This document shows, in pieces, positions 43,534 through 51,861 of a stretch of 54,279 bases of DNA. The stretch's first letter is position 1. The number at the start of each line of letters is the position of its first letter. The stretch comes from CAYNDB01 sp964395915 (GTDB lineage Bacteria > Nitrospinota_A > UBA7883 > JAJRTC01), in assembly GCA_964395915.1 (NCBI GenBank), contig CAYNDB010000004.1:1-54279 (forward strand). The letters run 5' to 3'. The notes below the pieces were generated by a model. That model was not told where the DNA came from. It made no database searches and saw only the letters and a program-made list of their open reading frames with translations. The position numbers and the translations under genes are program-made.

Positions 43534-43785
43534 CTACTCTGTCGCCATGCGGGCGCGTTCTTGCGCCCAGCTGCGAAGAGCGCCGATCTCCTCGGCCATA
43601 GTGGTCGATAACGGAACCGAAGCGCTGACGGCTTCCTTGATATCTTCCGTGTTGAATTCACGGTTATCGCTAAACCCTTTATACATGCCTTCTACAACAG
43701 CCATTTCAATCTCCGCGCCGGAATAGCCATCCGACGCTTTGGCGAGCGCGTCCACATCAAAGTTTTGCCCCTTGCGTCCGCTATG
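43534..43785 (-). pseudogene. remnant of an AAA+ ATPase (C-terminal lid only)
   Basis: The frame reads GRKGQNFDVDALAKASDGYSGAEIEMAVVEG, then NTEDIKEAVSASVPLSTTMAEEIGALRSWAQERARM. This is the small C-terminal lid of a SpoVK/FtsH-like AAA ATPase, with the family pattern FDLDALAxATEGFSGAEIE and PLSxTMxEEIxxLRxWAxxRA. Nothing of the Walker A, Walker B or sensor regions is present. An in-frame TAG sits at 43786-43788, and upstream sequence in other frames is unrelated. It is best explained as the leftover end of a deleted gene, trapped between folB-folK and the TatD gene. A short free-standing protein from GTG 43755 is possible but unlikely. Confidence 0.7.
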
Positions 43786-43970
43786 CTAAACGATTCCACC
43801 GGGCGAACATGCTTGTATGTCCATGTCTGCCGGACTCTGATTTTTCCGCTCATATACTCTTAATTTTACATCATTATGGAGCCTTGTTGACATGTTCCGG
43901 GGAAAAAACAGAAGGGGAATGTATAATGGGTTCCTTGCGTGTAACCATGATTAACAAGGAGCGGTAGTTT

Positions 43971-45341
43971 ATGCCAGCGGATTCACATTGTCATCTTAAC
44001 GACCCTGCGTTCGATAGCGACCTTGAGGAGGTCGTAGCCAGAATCGAAGAAGCCGGGATTGTCCATATACTAAATGTGGGGTGTGATCTTGCGACAAGTA
44101 AAAGGGCGATTGAACTTGCGGAGAAATACGAATATATGGTCGCCGCTGTAGGCATACATCCGCACAACGCCGCTTCAGCGGATGATGACGCCTTGGCCCA
44201 ATTACGTGAAATGGCCAAACATCCGAAAGTCGTCGCCATTGGTGAAACCGGGCTGGACTATTACAGGGATCGCTCTCCGCGTGATTTGCAGGAAGTGTCA
44301 TTCAGAAGGCACCTTGCCCTTGCCAAAGAGATGGGTAAACCGGTCATTATCCATTGCCGGGACGCGATGGAGAGAACTCTGCAAGTGTTGAAGGAGGAAA
44401 ATGTTGGCGAAACTGGTGGCGTTATGCATTGTTTTGCCGGTACGCCGCAAGATGTGCGCCGCTGTCTCGACCTGAACCTGTATATATCATTCGCTGGCAA
44501 TGTTACATACCCGAAAGCTACGATGCTGCGGGAATCTCTGGCCGTTGTTCCAGGACACAGACTGCTTGTGGAGACAGATTCTCCATATCTGGCGCCTCAG
44601 AAAAAACGCGGCAAGCGCAACGACCCGACCTTCCTCACATATGTCATCGACCAGGCTGTGAAAACCCGGAACGTGACGAGAGACGATATGGAGCGTATAG
44701 CCGTAACCAACTTTGAAGAGCTTTTCGGATTGAGCGGCGCTGCGGCGGGGGAGGTCGCCTATAAAATACGAAACTCGCTTTATCTCAATGTGACCATGCG
44801 TTGCACAAACGAATGTCATTTCTGCGCCCGATACTATTCCGATACCGTGCAAGGTCATAACCTGCGGCTCAAAAGTGACCCAGCGGCGGAACAGATGATT
44901 GAAGCGATTGGCGACCCGAAAATTTACGACGAGATAGTTTTTTGTGGATATGGAGAGCCTACATTACGGTTAAAAGAGGTTGAGCAAGTGGCGAAAACGG
45001 TTAAGGAAAAAGGGGGTGTTACAAGGCTGAACAGTAACGGGCATGGGTCGTATATCGCAGGGCATGATATAACGCCTGAACTCGTGGGGCTTATCGACCA
45101 TGTATCTGTGAGCCTCAACGCGGCTGACGCGGATACTTACAATGAAATATGCAGCCCGCAAATTCCGGACGCATGGGAGAAAACCGTCGAGTTCATACGC
45201 TCAGCGAAAGCGCAGGGGATGGATGTGACCGCCACAGTCGTCGCCATACCGGAAAAAGTCGATATCGAGGCGTGCCGAAAATTTGCCGAAGATGAGCTGA
45301 AGGTGAAGTTCCGTGTGCGGGAATATGATTTGGTTGGGTAA
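43971..45341 (+). CDS. TatD-family nuclease fused to a radical SAM domain
   Basis: A 456-residue two-domain protein. Residues 1 to about 260 are a TatD-type metal-dependent hydrolase: DSHCHLNDPAF (His-x-His), AAVGIHPHNA, AIGETGLDYYRD, VIIHCRDA, GVMHCFAGT and LLVETDSPYLAPQ. From about residue 265 a radical SAM domain begins: LYLNVTMRCTNECHFCARYYSD, with the cluster ligands spaced C-x3-C-x2-C instead of the classical C-x3-C-x2-C with a following aromatic of varied type; then EIVFCGYGEPTLRLKEV (SAM-binding GGE-like motif) and HVSVSLNAADADTYNEIC. TatD-linked radical SAM proteins are a known association, either as neighbours or as fusions. The substrate is not known. Confidence 0.9.
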   Translation: MPADSHCHLNDPAFDSDLEEVVARIEEAGIVHILNVGCDLATSKRAIELAEKYEYMVAAVGIHPHNAASADDDALAQLREMAKHPKVVAIGETGLDYYRDRSPRDLQEVSFRRHLALAKEMGKPVIIHCRDAMERTLQVLKEENVGETGGVMHCFAGTPQDVRRCLDLNLYISFAGNVTYPKATMLRESLAVVPGHRLLVETDSPYLAPQKKRGKRNDPTFLTYVIDQAVKTRNVTRDDMERIAVTNFEELFGLSGAAAGEVAYKIRNSLYLNVTMRCTNECHFCARYYSDTVQGHNLRLKSDPAAEQMIEAIGDPKIYDEIVFCGYGEPTLRLKEVEQVAKTVKEKGGVTRLNSNGHGSYIAGHDITPELVGLIDHVSVSLNAADADTYNEICSPQIPDAWEKTVEFIRSAKAQGMDVTATVVAIPEKVDIEACRKFAEDELKVKFRVREYDLVG

Positions 45342-45364
45342 AATGACCTGCTATATAAAACTCA

Positions 45365-46510
45365 TTATTTATGCTCGATAATTTTTAGCGGCTGATAACC
45401 CAGGTCAATCATTTTTCTGTTAACTCTATTTGCCGCGGCATTAGACTTATACTTTCCCAATCGTAAATGATAAAGATTTATCGGCGTTTCACTTTCTTCA
45501 ATTTTCGACTCATACCCTGACGCCTTGAGCTTGCGGACAAGCTTTTCAGCCTGGCTCCTGGAGCTGAATACGCCAACTTCGATTGTCACTCCGGCGCCCC
45601 CTTTAAGATATGAAGTGCGGGAGTGAAACCCATCGTTTGCCAGTAAGCCCAGAAGCCTGGACGCTTCCCTGACAGACTTGAACTTGCCGGATTGAACCCT
45701 GAAAACGTCTTGCATGATTTTGCCTGTAAGTATCCCTGAATCATATCCGCGTTGCAAAAGGTCGCTTCGAGCGGCGCGAGCCTTGCTCAAGTCCGTTGTG
45801 GATAACACATGGATCGAGTAGGTATGGATCGGCTTTTTTGCTATAACTTCGGTTGGTTTGTCCGGTTTAGGCGAGGCTGTTACCTGTTCCGTTTTTACCG
45901 GGGCGTTTTGCTGTTCCGCAGTCGGTTCAATAGTATTTTCTTTAGCCGGCTCTATCGGCTGGGCGCTTTCGTCAGGTTTCACAGCGTCGGCTCCAGCGCT
46001 TACCAGCTGGTTTTCAGATATCATACCGGGGGCGTCCACATCTTTTCCGATCAGGTTTCCTTCCTGAAGCTTTGCGATCTGGCTTTCAATGTCTTCTTTG
46101 GCATCCACAGGTTCGATAACTTCCGCCACTTCTTTTTCTGCCTCTTCTTTTACGGGTTCTTTTGTAACGGTTTCATCTGTAGCCTCTTGTGGAGCGGCGA
46201 TTTCCTGAGACGTCTCCTTTTCCCGCGCCGCAACGTCTTCTGTTTTTTCCGGCTCTGGTGAAGTGGTGGTTTCTGTCATTTCGGACTGTGGTTGCGTGAC
46301 GGGCTCCGATATCACTTCTTCTTTAGTTCCGGTTCCCACAACGATGAGCGTAACGACGGCTCCCACCATAAGCCCACCTATTATCGCGAACAGTTTTCTT
46401 TTTCTGGAGCTTTCTTCTTCGGCGAGTTCATTTTCAAAGTCCTCTAAAAGATTTTCATCGAATTCGTCAAATTTTTCGAATTCGTCATCGCCATAGTCGC
46501 TACCAGCCAT
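45365..46510 (-). CDS. membrane-anchored protein with two SPOR domains
   Basis: A 381-residue protein with an acidic cytoplasmic start (DYGDDEFEKFDEFDENLLEDF), a single membrane helix (about 39-59, LFAIIGGLMVGAVVTLIVV), a long Pro/Glu/Thr/Lys-rich periplasmic linker and two C-terminal SPOR domains. The first SPOR unit is IHTYSIHVLSTTDLSKARAA through DVFRVQSGKFKSVREASRLLG. The second is VTIEVGVFSSRSQAEKLVRKL through LYHLRLGKYKSNAAANRVN. SPOR domains bind denuded glycan strands at division sites, so a role in cell division or wall turnover is likely. It is followed by a convergent gene and preceded, 34 nt upstream, by a small membrane protein on the same strand. Confidence 0.87.
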   Translation of the reverse strand: MAGSDYGDDEFEKFDEFDENLLEDFENELAEEESSRKRKLFAIIGGLMVGAVVTLIVVGTGTKEEVISEPVTQPQSEMTETTTSPEPEKTEDVAAREKETSQEIAAPQEATDETVTKEPVKEEAEKEVAEVIEPVDAKEDIESQIAKLQEGNLIGKDVDAPGMISENQLVSAGADAVKPDESAQPIEPAKENTIEPTAEQQNAPVKTEQVTASPKPDKPTEVIAKKPIHTYSIHVLSTTDLSKARAARSDLLQRGYDSGILTGKIMQDVFRVQSGKFKSVREASRLLGLLANDGFHSRTSYLKGGAGVTIEVGVFSSRSQAEKLVRKLKASGYESKIEESETPINLYHLRLGKYKSNAAANRVNRKMIDLGYQPLKIIEHK

Positions 46511-46544
46511 TGTGTTGTTTTTCCCTTATTTTCAGGTCAGATTT

Positions 46545-47123
46545 TTATTCGTTAAAAAAGAAACGTTTAAGCTTATTGTCTTTACACCAATGACTCAACA
46601 GCAACAAGCAGAAGATCAATATCAGACCTCCAAGATACAGCGAGACACTCGAAACCGCTAACGGATGAATCTCGGCTTTGGCCGCATGTTTACCTTTATC
46701 CACCATATATGTGCCAGCGTAAAACCAGGAGAAAGGATATCCTAAAGCTCCCAAACCGATCATTATGGATAAAAGTTTCTTGAATATATCTTTTAACAGG
46801 GTGTGTGCGATAACAAGGCACAATGCGATGGCGATGACACCCATTCCTTCCCCGTGGAAATGCGCGCGTTTCAAGTATTCCCATGCCTTGGCCGCGACCT
46901 TTTTTGCCTCCTTTCGATCCTTGAAAACCACATTCGGCAGATCAGACTCATCTTCATGCCCCTTGACGACGACTCCCTTGGTGTGTTCCAACGCCTCTTG
47001 AAACAAGGCGGTTTTAATATCCTTTTCATACATGCCAAAACTGCTGGCCATGAATTCTGCGATAATAAGGGTCAGGACACCGAGTAATATTCCGTATGTG
47101 ACAGGCTGGCAATTTTTTAGCAT
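46545..47123 (-). CDS. uncharacterised four-helix membrane protein
   Basis: A 192-residue inner-membrane protein. The ATG at 47123 follows AAGGAG with 7 nt spacing and is preferred over an earlier in-frame start. It has four hydrophobic segments: CQPVTYGILLGVLTLIIAEF, GVIAIALCLVIAHTLL, LSIMIGLGALGYPFSWFYAG and SVSLYLGGLILIFCLLLL. Between the first and second lies a soluble loop of about 70 residues ending AHFHGEGMGVIA. His residues are also found in IAHTL, GKHAAKAEIHPLAV and SHWC, so metal or haem binding is conceivable. I do not recognise the family. It is the upstream gene of a pair with the SPOR protein. Confidence 0.7.
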   Translation of the reverse strand: MLKNCQPVTYGILLGVLTLIIAEFMASSFGMYEKDIKTALFQEALEHTKGVVVKGHEDESDLPNVVFKDRKEAKKVAAKAWEYLKRAHFHGEGMGVIAIALCLVIAHTLLKDIFKKLLSIMIGLGALGYPFSWFYAGTYMVDKGKHAAKAEIHPLAVSSVSLYLGGLILIFCLLLLSHWCKDNKLKRFFFNE

Positions 47124-47212
47124 AGCGCACTCCTTAAGCGGGTATTCGTAGGTTCTAGTAAGGTTTTTACCACAATCTAACCTAAGCGACAATACTCACT
47201 TCTCAAGCTGCT

Positions 47213-48190
47213 ATGATAATAGGCATGGATTCTGAAGATTATGTGATCGGTGTCGACCTGGGCGGGACAAACGTGCGCGTCGCTATCGTCTCTCCTGACG
47301 GGAGAATACTTCAAGCTTTTAAGCTTGAAAGCGGGGCCGCAAGTGGCTATAAGGCTGTGCTTGATACAACCATATCGGCCATAGAGCGGGTAAAAAGCTT
47401 TTCGGATAAAAATCCTTTTGCTATAGGCGTAGCGTCCCCCGGAGCCATCGATGTTAAAAGAGGAGTGGTAACAAGCTCGCCTAATTTCCCTGACTGGATA
47501 GAGAAACCTTTTGGAAAAGATATAGAAAAAAGGTTAAAAATACCGGTGGCTCTGGACAATGACGGAGCCGCTGCGGCCTTGGGCGAACGGTGGAGTGGAG
47601 CGGCAAAAGGCTGGAGCGACTTTATAATGCTCACCCTGGGCACCGGTATTGGGGGTGGCATTATCCTCGAGGGCAAGGTCTGGCGCGGGATATCGGGAAT
47701 GGCCGGGGAGGTTGGCCACATAAACGTTGTTCCAGACGGCAGGTTATGCGGATGCGGCTCTCGCGGTTGTGTCGAGACGTATTCATCGGCGACGGGAGTG
47801 GCCCGTACCGCAAGGGAAATGATGAGTGGGGACGAGGCAGGCTGGTTGCGAAACGAAATTGGCGGTGATGAAAGGAAAATCGATGCGGAAATGGTGACCC
47901 GTGGCGCGGAGTCGGGTGATATTCTATGCATTCGAATTCTCGAAGAGGCAGGGATGTATCTTGGGAAAGCTATCGCCGCAACTTCCCTGATTCTGGACGT
48001 ATCGAAATTTGTCATAGGAGGAGGCATGGCCCCTGCGTTTCCACATTTGGTGAGGCCCATGCGCGATTCGGTTTTGAAACACTCATATACACTCGATGAA
48101 GACAAGCTCATAACAGTCCAGTCCAGCCTTGGGGATAACGCCGGGATCGCAGGAGCGGCAAAAATGGCTTTTGATACGCGGGGAAGATAG
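47213..48190 (+). CDS. ROK family sugar kinase (glucokinase-like)
   Basis: A 325-residue ROK kinase that phosphorylates glucose or a related hexose with ATP. The N-terminal phosphate site is YVIGVDLGGTNVRVAIV; the catalytic region is VALDNDGAAAALGERW; GTGIGGGIILEGKVW follows; and the zinc-binding cluster GRLCGCGSRGCVETYSS with its preceding GEVGHINV is intact. ROK repressors have an N-terminal helix-turn-helix that is absent here, so it is an enzyme. Either the ATG at 47213 or the one at 47225 could be the start; neither has a strong ribosome-binding site. It ends 3 nt before the permease gene. Confidence 0.92.
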   Translation: MIIGMDSEDYVIGVDLGGTNVRVAIVSPDGRILQAFKLESGAASGYKAVLDTTISAIERVKSFSDKNPFAIGVASPGAIDVKRGVVTSSPNFPDWIEKPFGKDIEKRLKIPVALDNDGAAAALGERWSGAAKGWSDFIMLTLGTGIGGGIILEGKVWRGISGMAGEVGHINVVPDGRLCGCGSRGCVETYSSATGVARTAREMMSGDEAGWLRNEIGGDERKIDAEMVTRGAESGDILCIRILEEAGMYLGKAIAATSLILDVSKFVIGGGMAPAFPHLVRPMRDSVLKHSYTLDEDKLITVQSSLGDNAGIAGAAKMAFDTRGR

Positions 48191-48193
48191 GGA

Positions 48194-49399
48194 ATGTTCT
48201 GGATAATAATGCGTGTGGCGTTTCGTGAGCTTCGCGGAGCTTTGCTGCGGTCGCTCCTTACCATGCTGGGCGTGGTTATCGGTGTGGCGGCGGTTGTGGC
48301 TATGGTGGCGCTTGGCGAAGGGGCGAAAAGGGATATTGCGGCCAATATAAGAAACCTTGGCACAAATCTGCTAATCATTCGTCCCGGGTTGCTTAACAAT
48401 CGTCATGTGAAAAGAGCCACAGCGAAGACCATGTCGCTGGCTGACGCCGATCTGATACGAAAAAAGGTCGCACATATAAAATCAGTGGCCCCATCAATTG
48501 TCCAGTCCGCACAGGTGAAATATTTGAGCGCCAATACGAACACAAACGTTGTTGGTGTCACTCCGGATTTTCTTTCGGCCCGTTCCATCACCGTTGAGCG
48601 TGGCAGATTTTTTGGAATGAGGGATGTGGCAGGGGCGCACCGCGTGGCCGCTTTGGGGAAATCTGTGGCTGAAACTCTTTTCGATAACCGTCCCCCCATC
48701 GGCAAGCATATAAAAATTAACGGTATCAACTTTATCGTCACGGCTGTGCTGGCGGAGAAAGGCCAGTCTGGCTGGTGGGACGCGGACGATCAGATATTAA
48801 TCCCTATTTCCACATTTCAGAAACGGCTTTTTGGTGGTTCCGCTATAGGCTCCATATGGGTCGAGGTTGAGAACGAGGAATTTATGGACGCCGCAGATTT
48901 GCGCATTACATCACTTCTTCGCAGGGCGCATAAAATAAAAAATGGCGAAGTGTCGGACTTTCATGTGCGAAGCCAGTCCGACATCATGAAGTCGATGGAA
49001 AGGATGATCGGAACTTTTAAAACCTTGCTGGCCAGTATTGCCGCGATATCGCTGGTGGTTGGCGGAATCGGTATCATGAATATAATGCTTGTCACCGTAA
49101 CTGAGCGGACAAGGGAGATTGGCCTCCGCAAGGCGCTGGGAGCGAAGAAAATCGATATTTTAAAGCAGTTTTTAATGGAGTCGACAACTCTTGCCGGGTT
49201 GGGAGGCATTCTCGGCGTGGGGCTTGGCGTTTTGGCGGCTGATGTGATCGGGAAATTTTCAGACTGGGACACGTACGTTTCAACCAATTCCATTTTAACG
49301 GCATACATGGTCGCTCTATTTATCGGAGTTTTCTTCGGATGGTATCCGGCATGGAAAGCCGCTCGCCTAAACCCGGTTGACGCCCTGCGGCGCGAATAA
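48194..49399 (+). CDS. MacB/FtsX-type ABC transporter permease
   Basis: A 401-residue inner-membrane protein with four membrane helices and one large periplasmic MacB_PCD domain between the first and second. Hallmarks are MRVAFRELRGALLRSLLTMLGVVIGVAAVVAMVALGEGAK, NLGTNLLIIRPG, VVGVTPDFLSARSI, GIGIMNIMLVTVTERTREIGLRKALGAKKIDILKQF and a C-terminal WYPAWKAARLNPVDALRRE. Such permeases couple cytoplasmic ATP hydrolysis to movement in the periplasm (mechanotransmission), for example for lipoprotein or peptide export. No ATPase or membrane-fusion subunit is encoded next to it. It begins 3 nt after the ROK gene and its stop shares 1 nt with the following start. Confidence 0.92.
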   Translation: MFWIIMRVAFRELRGALLRSLLTMLGVVIGVAAVVAMVALGEGAKRDIAANIRNLGTNLLIIRPGLLNNRHVKRATAKTMSLADADLIRKKVAHIKSVAPSIVQSAQVKYLSANTNTNVVGVTPDFLSARSITVERGRFFGMRDVAGAHRVAALGKSVAETLFDNRPPIGKHIKINGINFIVTAVLAEKGQSGWWDADDQILIPISTFQKRLFGGSAIGSIWVEVENEEFMDAADLRITSLLRRAHKIKNGEVSDFHVRSQSDIMKSMERMIGTFKTLLASIAAISLVVGGIGIMNIMLVTVTERTREIGLRKALGAKKIDILKQFLMESTTLAGLGGILGVGLGVLAADVIGKFSDWDTYVSTNSILTAYMVALFIGVFFGWYPAWKAARLNPVDALRRE

Positions 49400-50112
49400 T
49401 GAGCCGTTTTAAAAAACTGTCGGTCGGGGTTGTTATTCCTGCATACAACGAAGAAAAAGCCATCAAGGGCGCGCTTGACGACATTCCTGACGGTGTTGTA
49501 GACCAAATCGTGGTGGTAGACAATGGGAGCGATGATAAAACAGCCGATATAGCCAGAGCTTGCGGTGTGGTAGTGGTTTCCGAACCTAAGCGTGGATACG
49601 GAAGCGCCTGCCTTGTCGGCATTGAGTGGCACAGGAAAAACCCTGTGGATGTGATTCTTTTCATGGACGCCGACAGGGCGGACGATCCGTCATATATCCA
49701 AAGTCTTATAAAACCGATTGAAGACGGTTTTGCTGACCTTGTAATAGGCTCACGCGCGCTTGGCGAAAGGGACCCCGGATCTATGACTCCCCAGGCTTTT
49801 TGGGGCAACAGGCTGGCGGTTGCTCTGATCCGTTTATTTTTTGGATATACATATACAGACCTCGGGCCTTTCAGGGCGATTCGTTTTTCTTCCTTAGAAG
49901 CCCTTTGCATGAAAGACAAGGATTTTGGCTGGACAGTCGAGATGCAGGTCAAAGCGATTATTAAAGGAGTGAAAATAATGGAAATTCCTGTTCCGTACCG
50001 AAAACGGGAGGGGAAATCAAAAATATCAGGCACCGTAAAAGGCACGATTCTGGCCGGTTGGAAAATAATATCTACAATACTAAAATTACGTTTTACGAAT
50101 AGACAGCTTTGA
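49399..50112 (+). CDS. GT2 glycosyltransferase (dolichyl-phosphate mannose synthase-like)
   Basis: A 237-residue inverting GT-A transferase. The sequence begins GVVIPAYNEEKAIKGALDDIP and contains VVVDNGSDDKTADIARACG, RGYGSACLVGIEW and the metal-binding ILFMDADRADDP, then DLVIGSRALGERDPGSMTP. The C-terminus has EMQVKAIIKGVKIMEIPVPYRKREGKSKISGT, a conserved ending of polyprenyl-phosphate sugar synthases. Such enzymes load mannose or glucose onto a polyprenyl phosphate carrier. The next gene encodes a GT-C transferase that would use exactly such a donor, and the two overlap by 1 nt (TGATG), so they very likely form a functional pair. Confidence 0.9.
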   Translation: MSRFKKLSVGVVIPAYNEEKAIKGALDDIPDGVVDQIVVVDNGSDDKTADIARACGVVVVSEPKRGYGSACLVGIEWHRKNPVDVILFMDADRADDPSYIQSLIKPIEDGFADLVIGSRALGERDPGSMTPQAFWGNRLAVALIRLFFGYTYTDLGPFRAIRFSSLEALCMKDKDFGWTVEMQVKAIIKGVKIMEIPVPYRKREGKSKISGTVKGTILAGWKIISTILKLRFTNRQL

Positions 50113-51428
50113 TGCCTTCCTTGACTGATAAAATATCAACAGACACGCTCCTGGTTTATATGGGAGCCGCGCTTGCCATACTGTTCGCAATTCCATACGG
50201 AATCCCAGACTATCCGCACGCCGTCACACCTTTTCTCCTTATATACTTCTGCGCTTTTGTGGCGTGGGGTTTTGCTGTATGGAAAATTATATATTCTGAA
50301 GACGAAATAAGCTCCAGGACAATATGGATAATCATAGGATTCGCCATACTGTTCCGGGCCATTGTCCTGCCGCAGGAATCGATTCTCGACGACGACCTTT
50401 ACCGCTATATATGGGATGGAAAGATTTGGCTCTCCGGAGTCAATCCATACAGCTTCGCGCCGTCAAGCGCTTCTCTTTCAGAGTACCGCGACGCTAATAT
50501 ACATCCATATATTAACTTTCCGTACATACCCACAATATATCCTCCGATGGCGCAATTCGTATTCGCCACATCGTTCAGCGTTTTTGGCGACAGCCTTGTC
50601 GGGATGAAGCTCATGTTCACCATTTTCGACATCGCCACTATTTTTGCATCCATAGGGTTGTTAAAAGCGGTTGGCATGAAGCCAGTCAGGGTCATAATAT
50701 ACGCATGGTGTCCGCTTGTTATAAAGGAAATCGCAGGGTCGGGTCATATGGATTCGCTGGCCGTATTGCTGATCGTTTTCACAGTATGGCTGGCCGGTAA
50801 ACGACCATATCTTGCCTCCATATCATTAGGGGCCGCCATTGCGGCGAAACTGTATCCGATAGTTTTACTCCCCCTGCTTGTAAGCCGTTTGCGGTGGAGC
50901 TTGATTTTAGTTCCGTTTGTAGTCGCTCTGGCGTATGTTCCTTTTCTGTCTGAACCGTTTGAAAAGATTTTTAGCGGGTTTTTGGCATATGGGCAGTATT
51001 GGGTTTTCAATCCTGGAGTTTTCGATCTTTTACGCAAAACATTATCAACGTTTGTGAGCGATGGAGCCGCTATGGCGAAAATCATATCCATGATAGCGGT
51101 GATCGCGTTTGTGGCATGGCGCATGGTTCGGCAGGAGAGCGGAATTTCCGGGCTGATAAAATCTGTTATGTGGACGTTGGCCATCCTGCTTTTTCTGGCG
51201 CCTACAGTGGACCCCTGGTATCTGGTTTGCCTGATACCTTTCCTCTGTGTCTTCCCCTCGCCTGCGCTTCTTTTATGGATGGGGCTTTCGTTTTTAAGCT
51301 ACACGTTCTATTACGGGCACAATGACATAGCCTGGGTTCGAGCTTTGGAATATGTGGCCATATTCATAGTATTGTTTTGGGAAACGGTTTTCCGCGCTGG
51401 CGCAAAAAAGGTCTCTATTGAGGGATAA
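50112..51428 (+). CDS. GT-C type polyprenyl-phosphate-sugar-dependent glycosyltransferase
   Basis: A 438-residue polytopic inner-membrane protein with about 11-12 hydrophobic segments. The first periplasmic loop contains ESILDDDLYRYIWDGKIWLSGVNPYSFAP, where the Asp residues correspond to the catalytic acidic pair of GT87/GT-C mannosyltransferases. PYIPTIYPPMAQFVF, SGHMDSLAVLLIVF, GAAIAAKLYPIVLLPLL and PTVDPWYLVCLIPFL follow, all usual in this group. It shares 1 nt with the upstream GT2 gene, which likely makes its donor. The acceptor could be a lipid-linked glycan or a protein. It is the last gene before tRNA-Ser. Confidence 0.85.
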   Translation: MPSLTDKISTDTLLVYMGAALAILFAIPYGIPDYPHAVTPFLLIYFCAFVAWGFAVWKIIYSEDEISSRTIWIIIGFAILFRAIVLPQESILDDDLYRYIWDGKIWLSGVNPYSFAPSSASLSEYRDANIHPYINFPYIPTIYPPMAQFVFATSFSVFGDSLVGMKLMFTIFDIATIFASIGLLKAVGMKPVRVIIYAWCPLVIKEIAGSGHMDSLAVLLIVFTVWLAGKRPYLASISLGAAIAAKLYPIVLLPLLVSRLRWSLILVPFVVALAYVPFLSEPFEKIFSGFLAYGQYWVFNPGVFDLLRKTLSTFVSDGAAMAKIISMIAVIAFVAWRMVRQESGISGLIKSVMWTLAILLFLAPTVDPWYLVCLIPFLCVFPSPALLLWMGLSFLSYTFYYGHNDIAWVRALEYVAIFIVLFWETVFRAGAKKVSIEG

Positions 51429-51441
51429 TTCAATACTATCG

Positions 51442-51469
51442 TTGCGCCGTCCGGCTACGATGCTATAAT
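51442..51469 (+). promoter_or_regulatory. promoter of tRNA-Ser
   Basis: TTGCGC (51442-51447) and TATAAT (51464-51469) are separated by 16 bp. TGC directly before TATAAT makes an extended -10. The tRNA begins 27 nt after the -10. Confidence 0.7.
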
Positions 51470-51496
51470 CTTTTTTCAATATTTATCGCAGTTTCC

Positions 51497-51584
51497 GGAG
51501 AGGTGGCCGAGCGGCTGAAGGCGCTCCCCTGCTAAGGGAGTATATCGAAAGGTATCGAGGGTTCGAATCCCTCCCTCTCCGCCA
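51497..51584 (+). tRNA. tRNA-Ser (anticodon GCT)
   Basis: An 88-nt class II tRNA including an encoded CCA (51582-51584). The acceptor stem GGAGAGG (51497-51503) pairs with CCTCTCC (51574-51580). The D-arm has GGCCGAGCGGCTGAAGGC, and the anticodon arm CTCCCCTGCTAAGGGAG has GCT in the loop, reading AGC/AGU serine codons. A long variable arm follows, and the T-arm contains GGTTCGAATCC. All stems close. Confidence 0.97.
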
Positions 51585-51689
51585 TAACTATATTACATTC
51601 AACTAGTTATGATAGTCAATGATAGCGCGGCTATTCGCAGTTTTCAATTTCAACCCCTTTATATTCATGACATTATAGAGCCTCAAGAT

Positions 51690-51712
51690 TTTGCCCCCCG
51701 CTTGCCCCCGAA
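51690..51712 (+). repeat. left copy of 23-bp direct repeat flanking the accessory gene
   Basis: A perfect 23-bp sequence, TTTTGCCCCCC then GCTTGCCCCCGA. It contains TTGCCCCC twice, 11 bp apart (one helical turn). It lies 106 nt after tRNA-Ser. An identical copy in the same orientation is at 53260-53282. Confidence 0.9.
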
Positions 51713-51827
51713 GAGAAGTTTTTTGCATTGATGCTTCAAATGGCTCTCCATTCACTTATTTCCTAGCATGCTGTTAATTTGTATCCAAAAACGCCTAGTT
51801 TTTTTCCAAATGAGATATTGATAGATT

Positions 51828-51855
51828 TTGCTGAAGCTGAATACTCGATTACAAT
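51828..51855 (+). promoter_or_regulatory. putative promoter giving a leaderless transcript
   Basis: TTGCTG (51828-51833) and TACAAT (51850-51855) are 16 bp apart. The ATG of the gene is at 51862, at or next to the expected transcription start, and there is no Shine-Dalgarno sequence. A leaderless mRNA is therefore likely if this promoter is used. Confidence 0.4.
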
Positions 51856-51861
51856 ATTGCC

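Larger units (their letters stand above)
51585..51861. other. non-coding region downstream of tRNA-Ser
   Basis: 277 bp with no gene. It contains the short inverted pair TAACTA/TAGTTA right after the tRNA, the first copy of the 23-bp direct repeat (51690-51712) and the promoter region of the next gene. Confidence 0.5.

Noticed and set aside
43887..43927. TTGACA and TATAAT upstream of the TatD gene
   Set aside because: The two hexamers are 29 bp apart, far from the 16-18 bp needed; TATAAT alone may still act as a -10.
47347..48399. 350-codon frame antisense to the ROK kinase
   Set aside because: Ser/Pro-rich composition typical of a shadow frame. It spans the junction of two well-supported genes.
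49320..50045. 241-codon frame antisense to the GT2 gene
   Set aside because: Shadow of a clear GT2 frame; no motif or start signal of its own.
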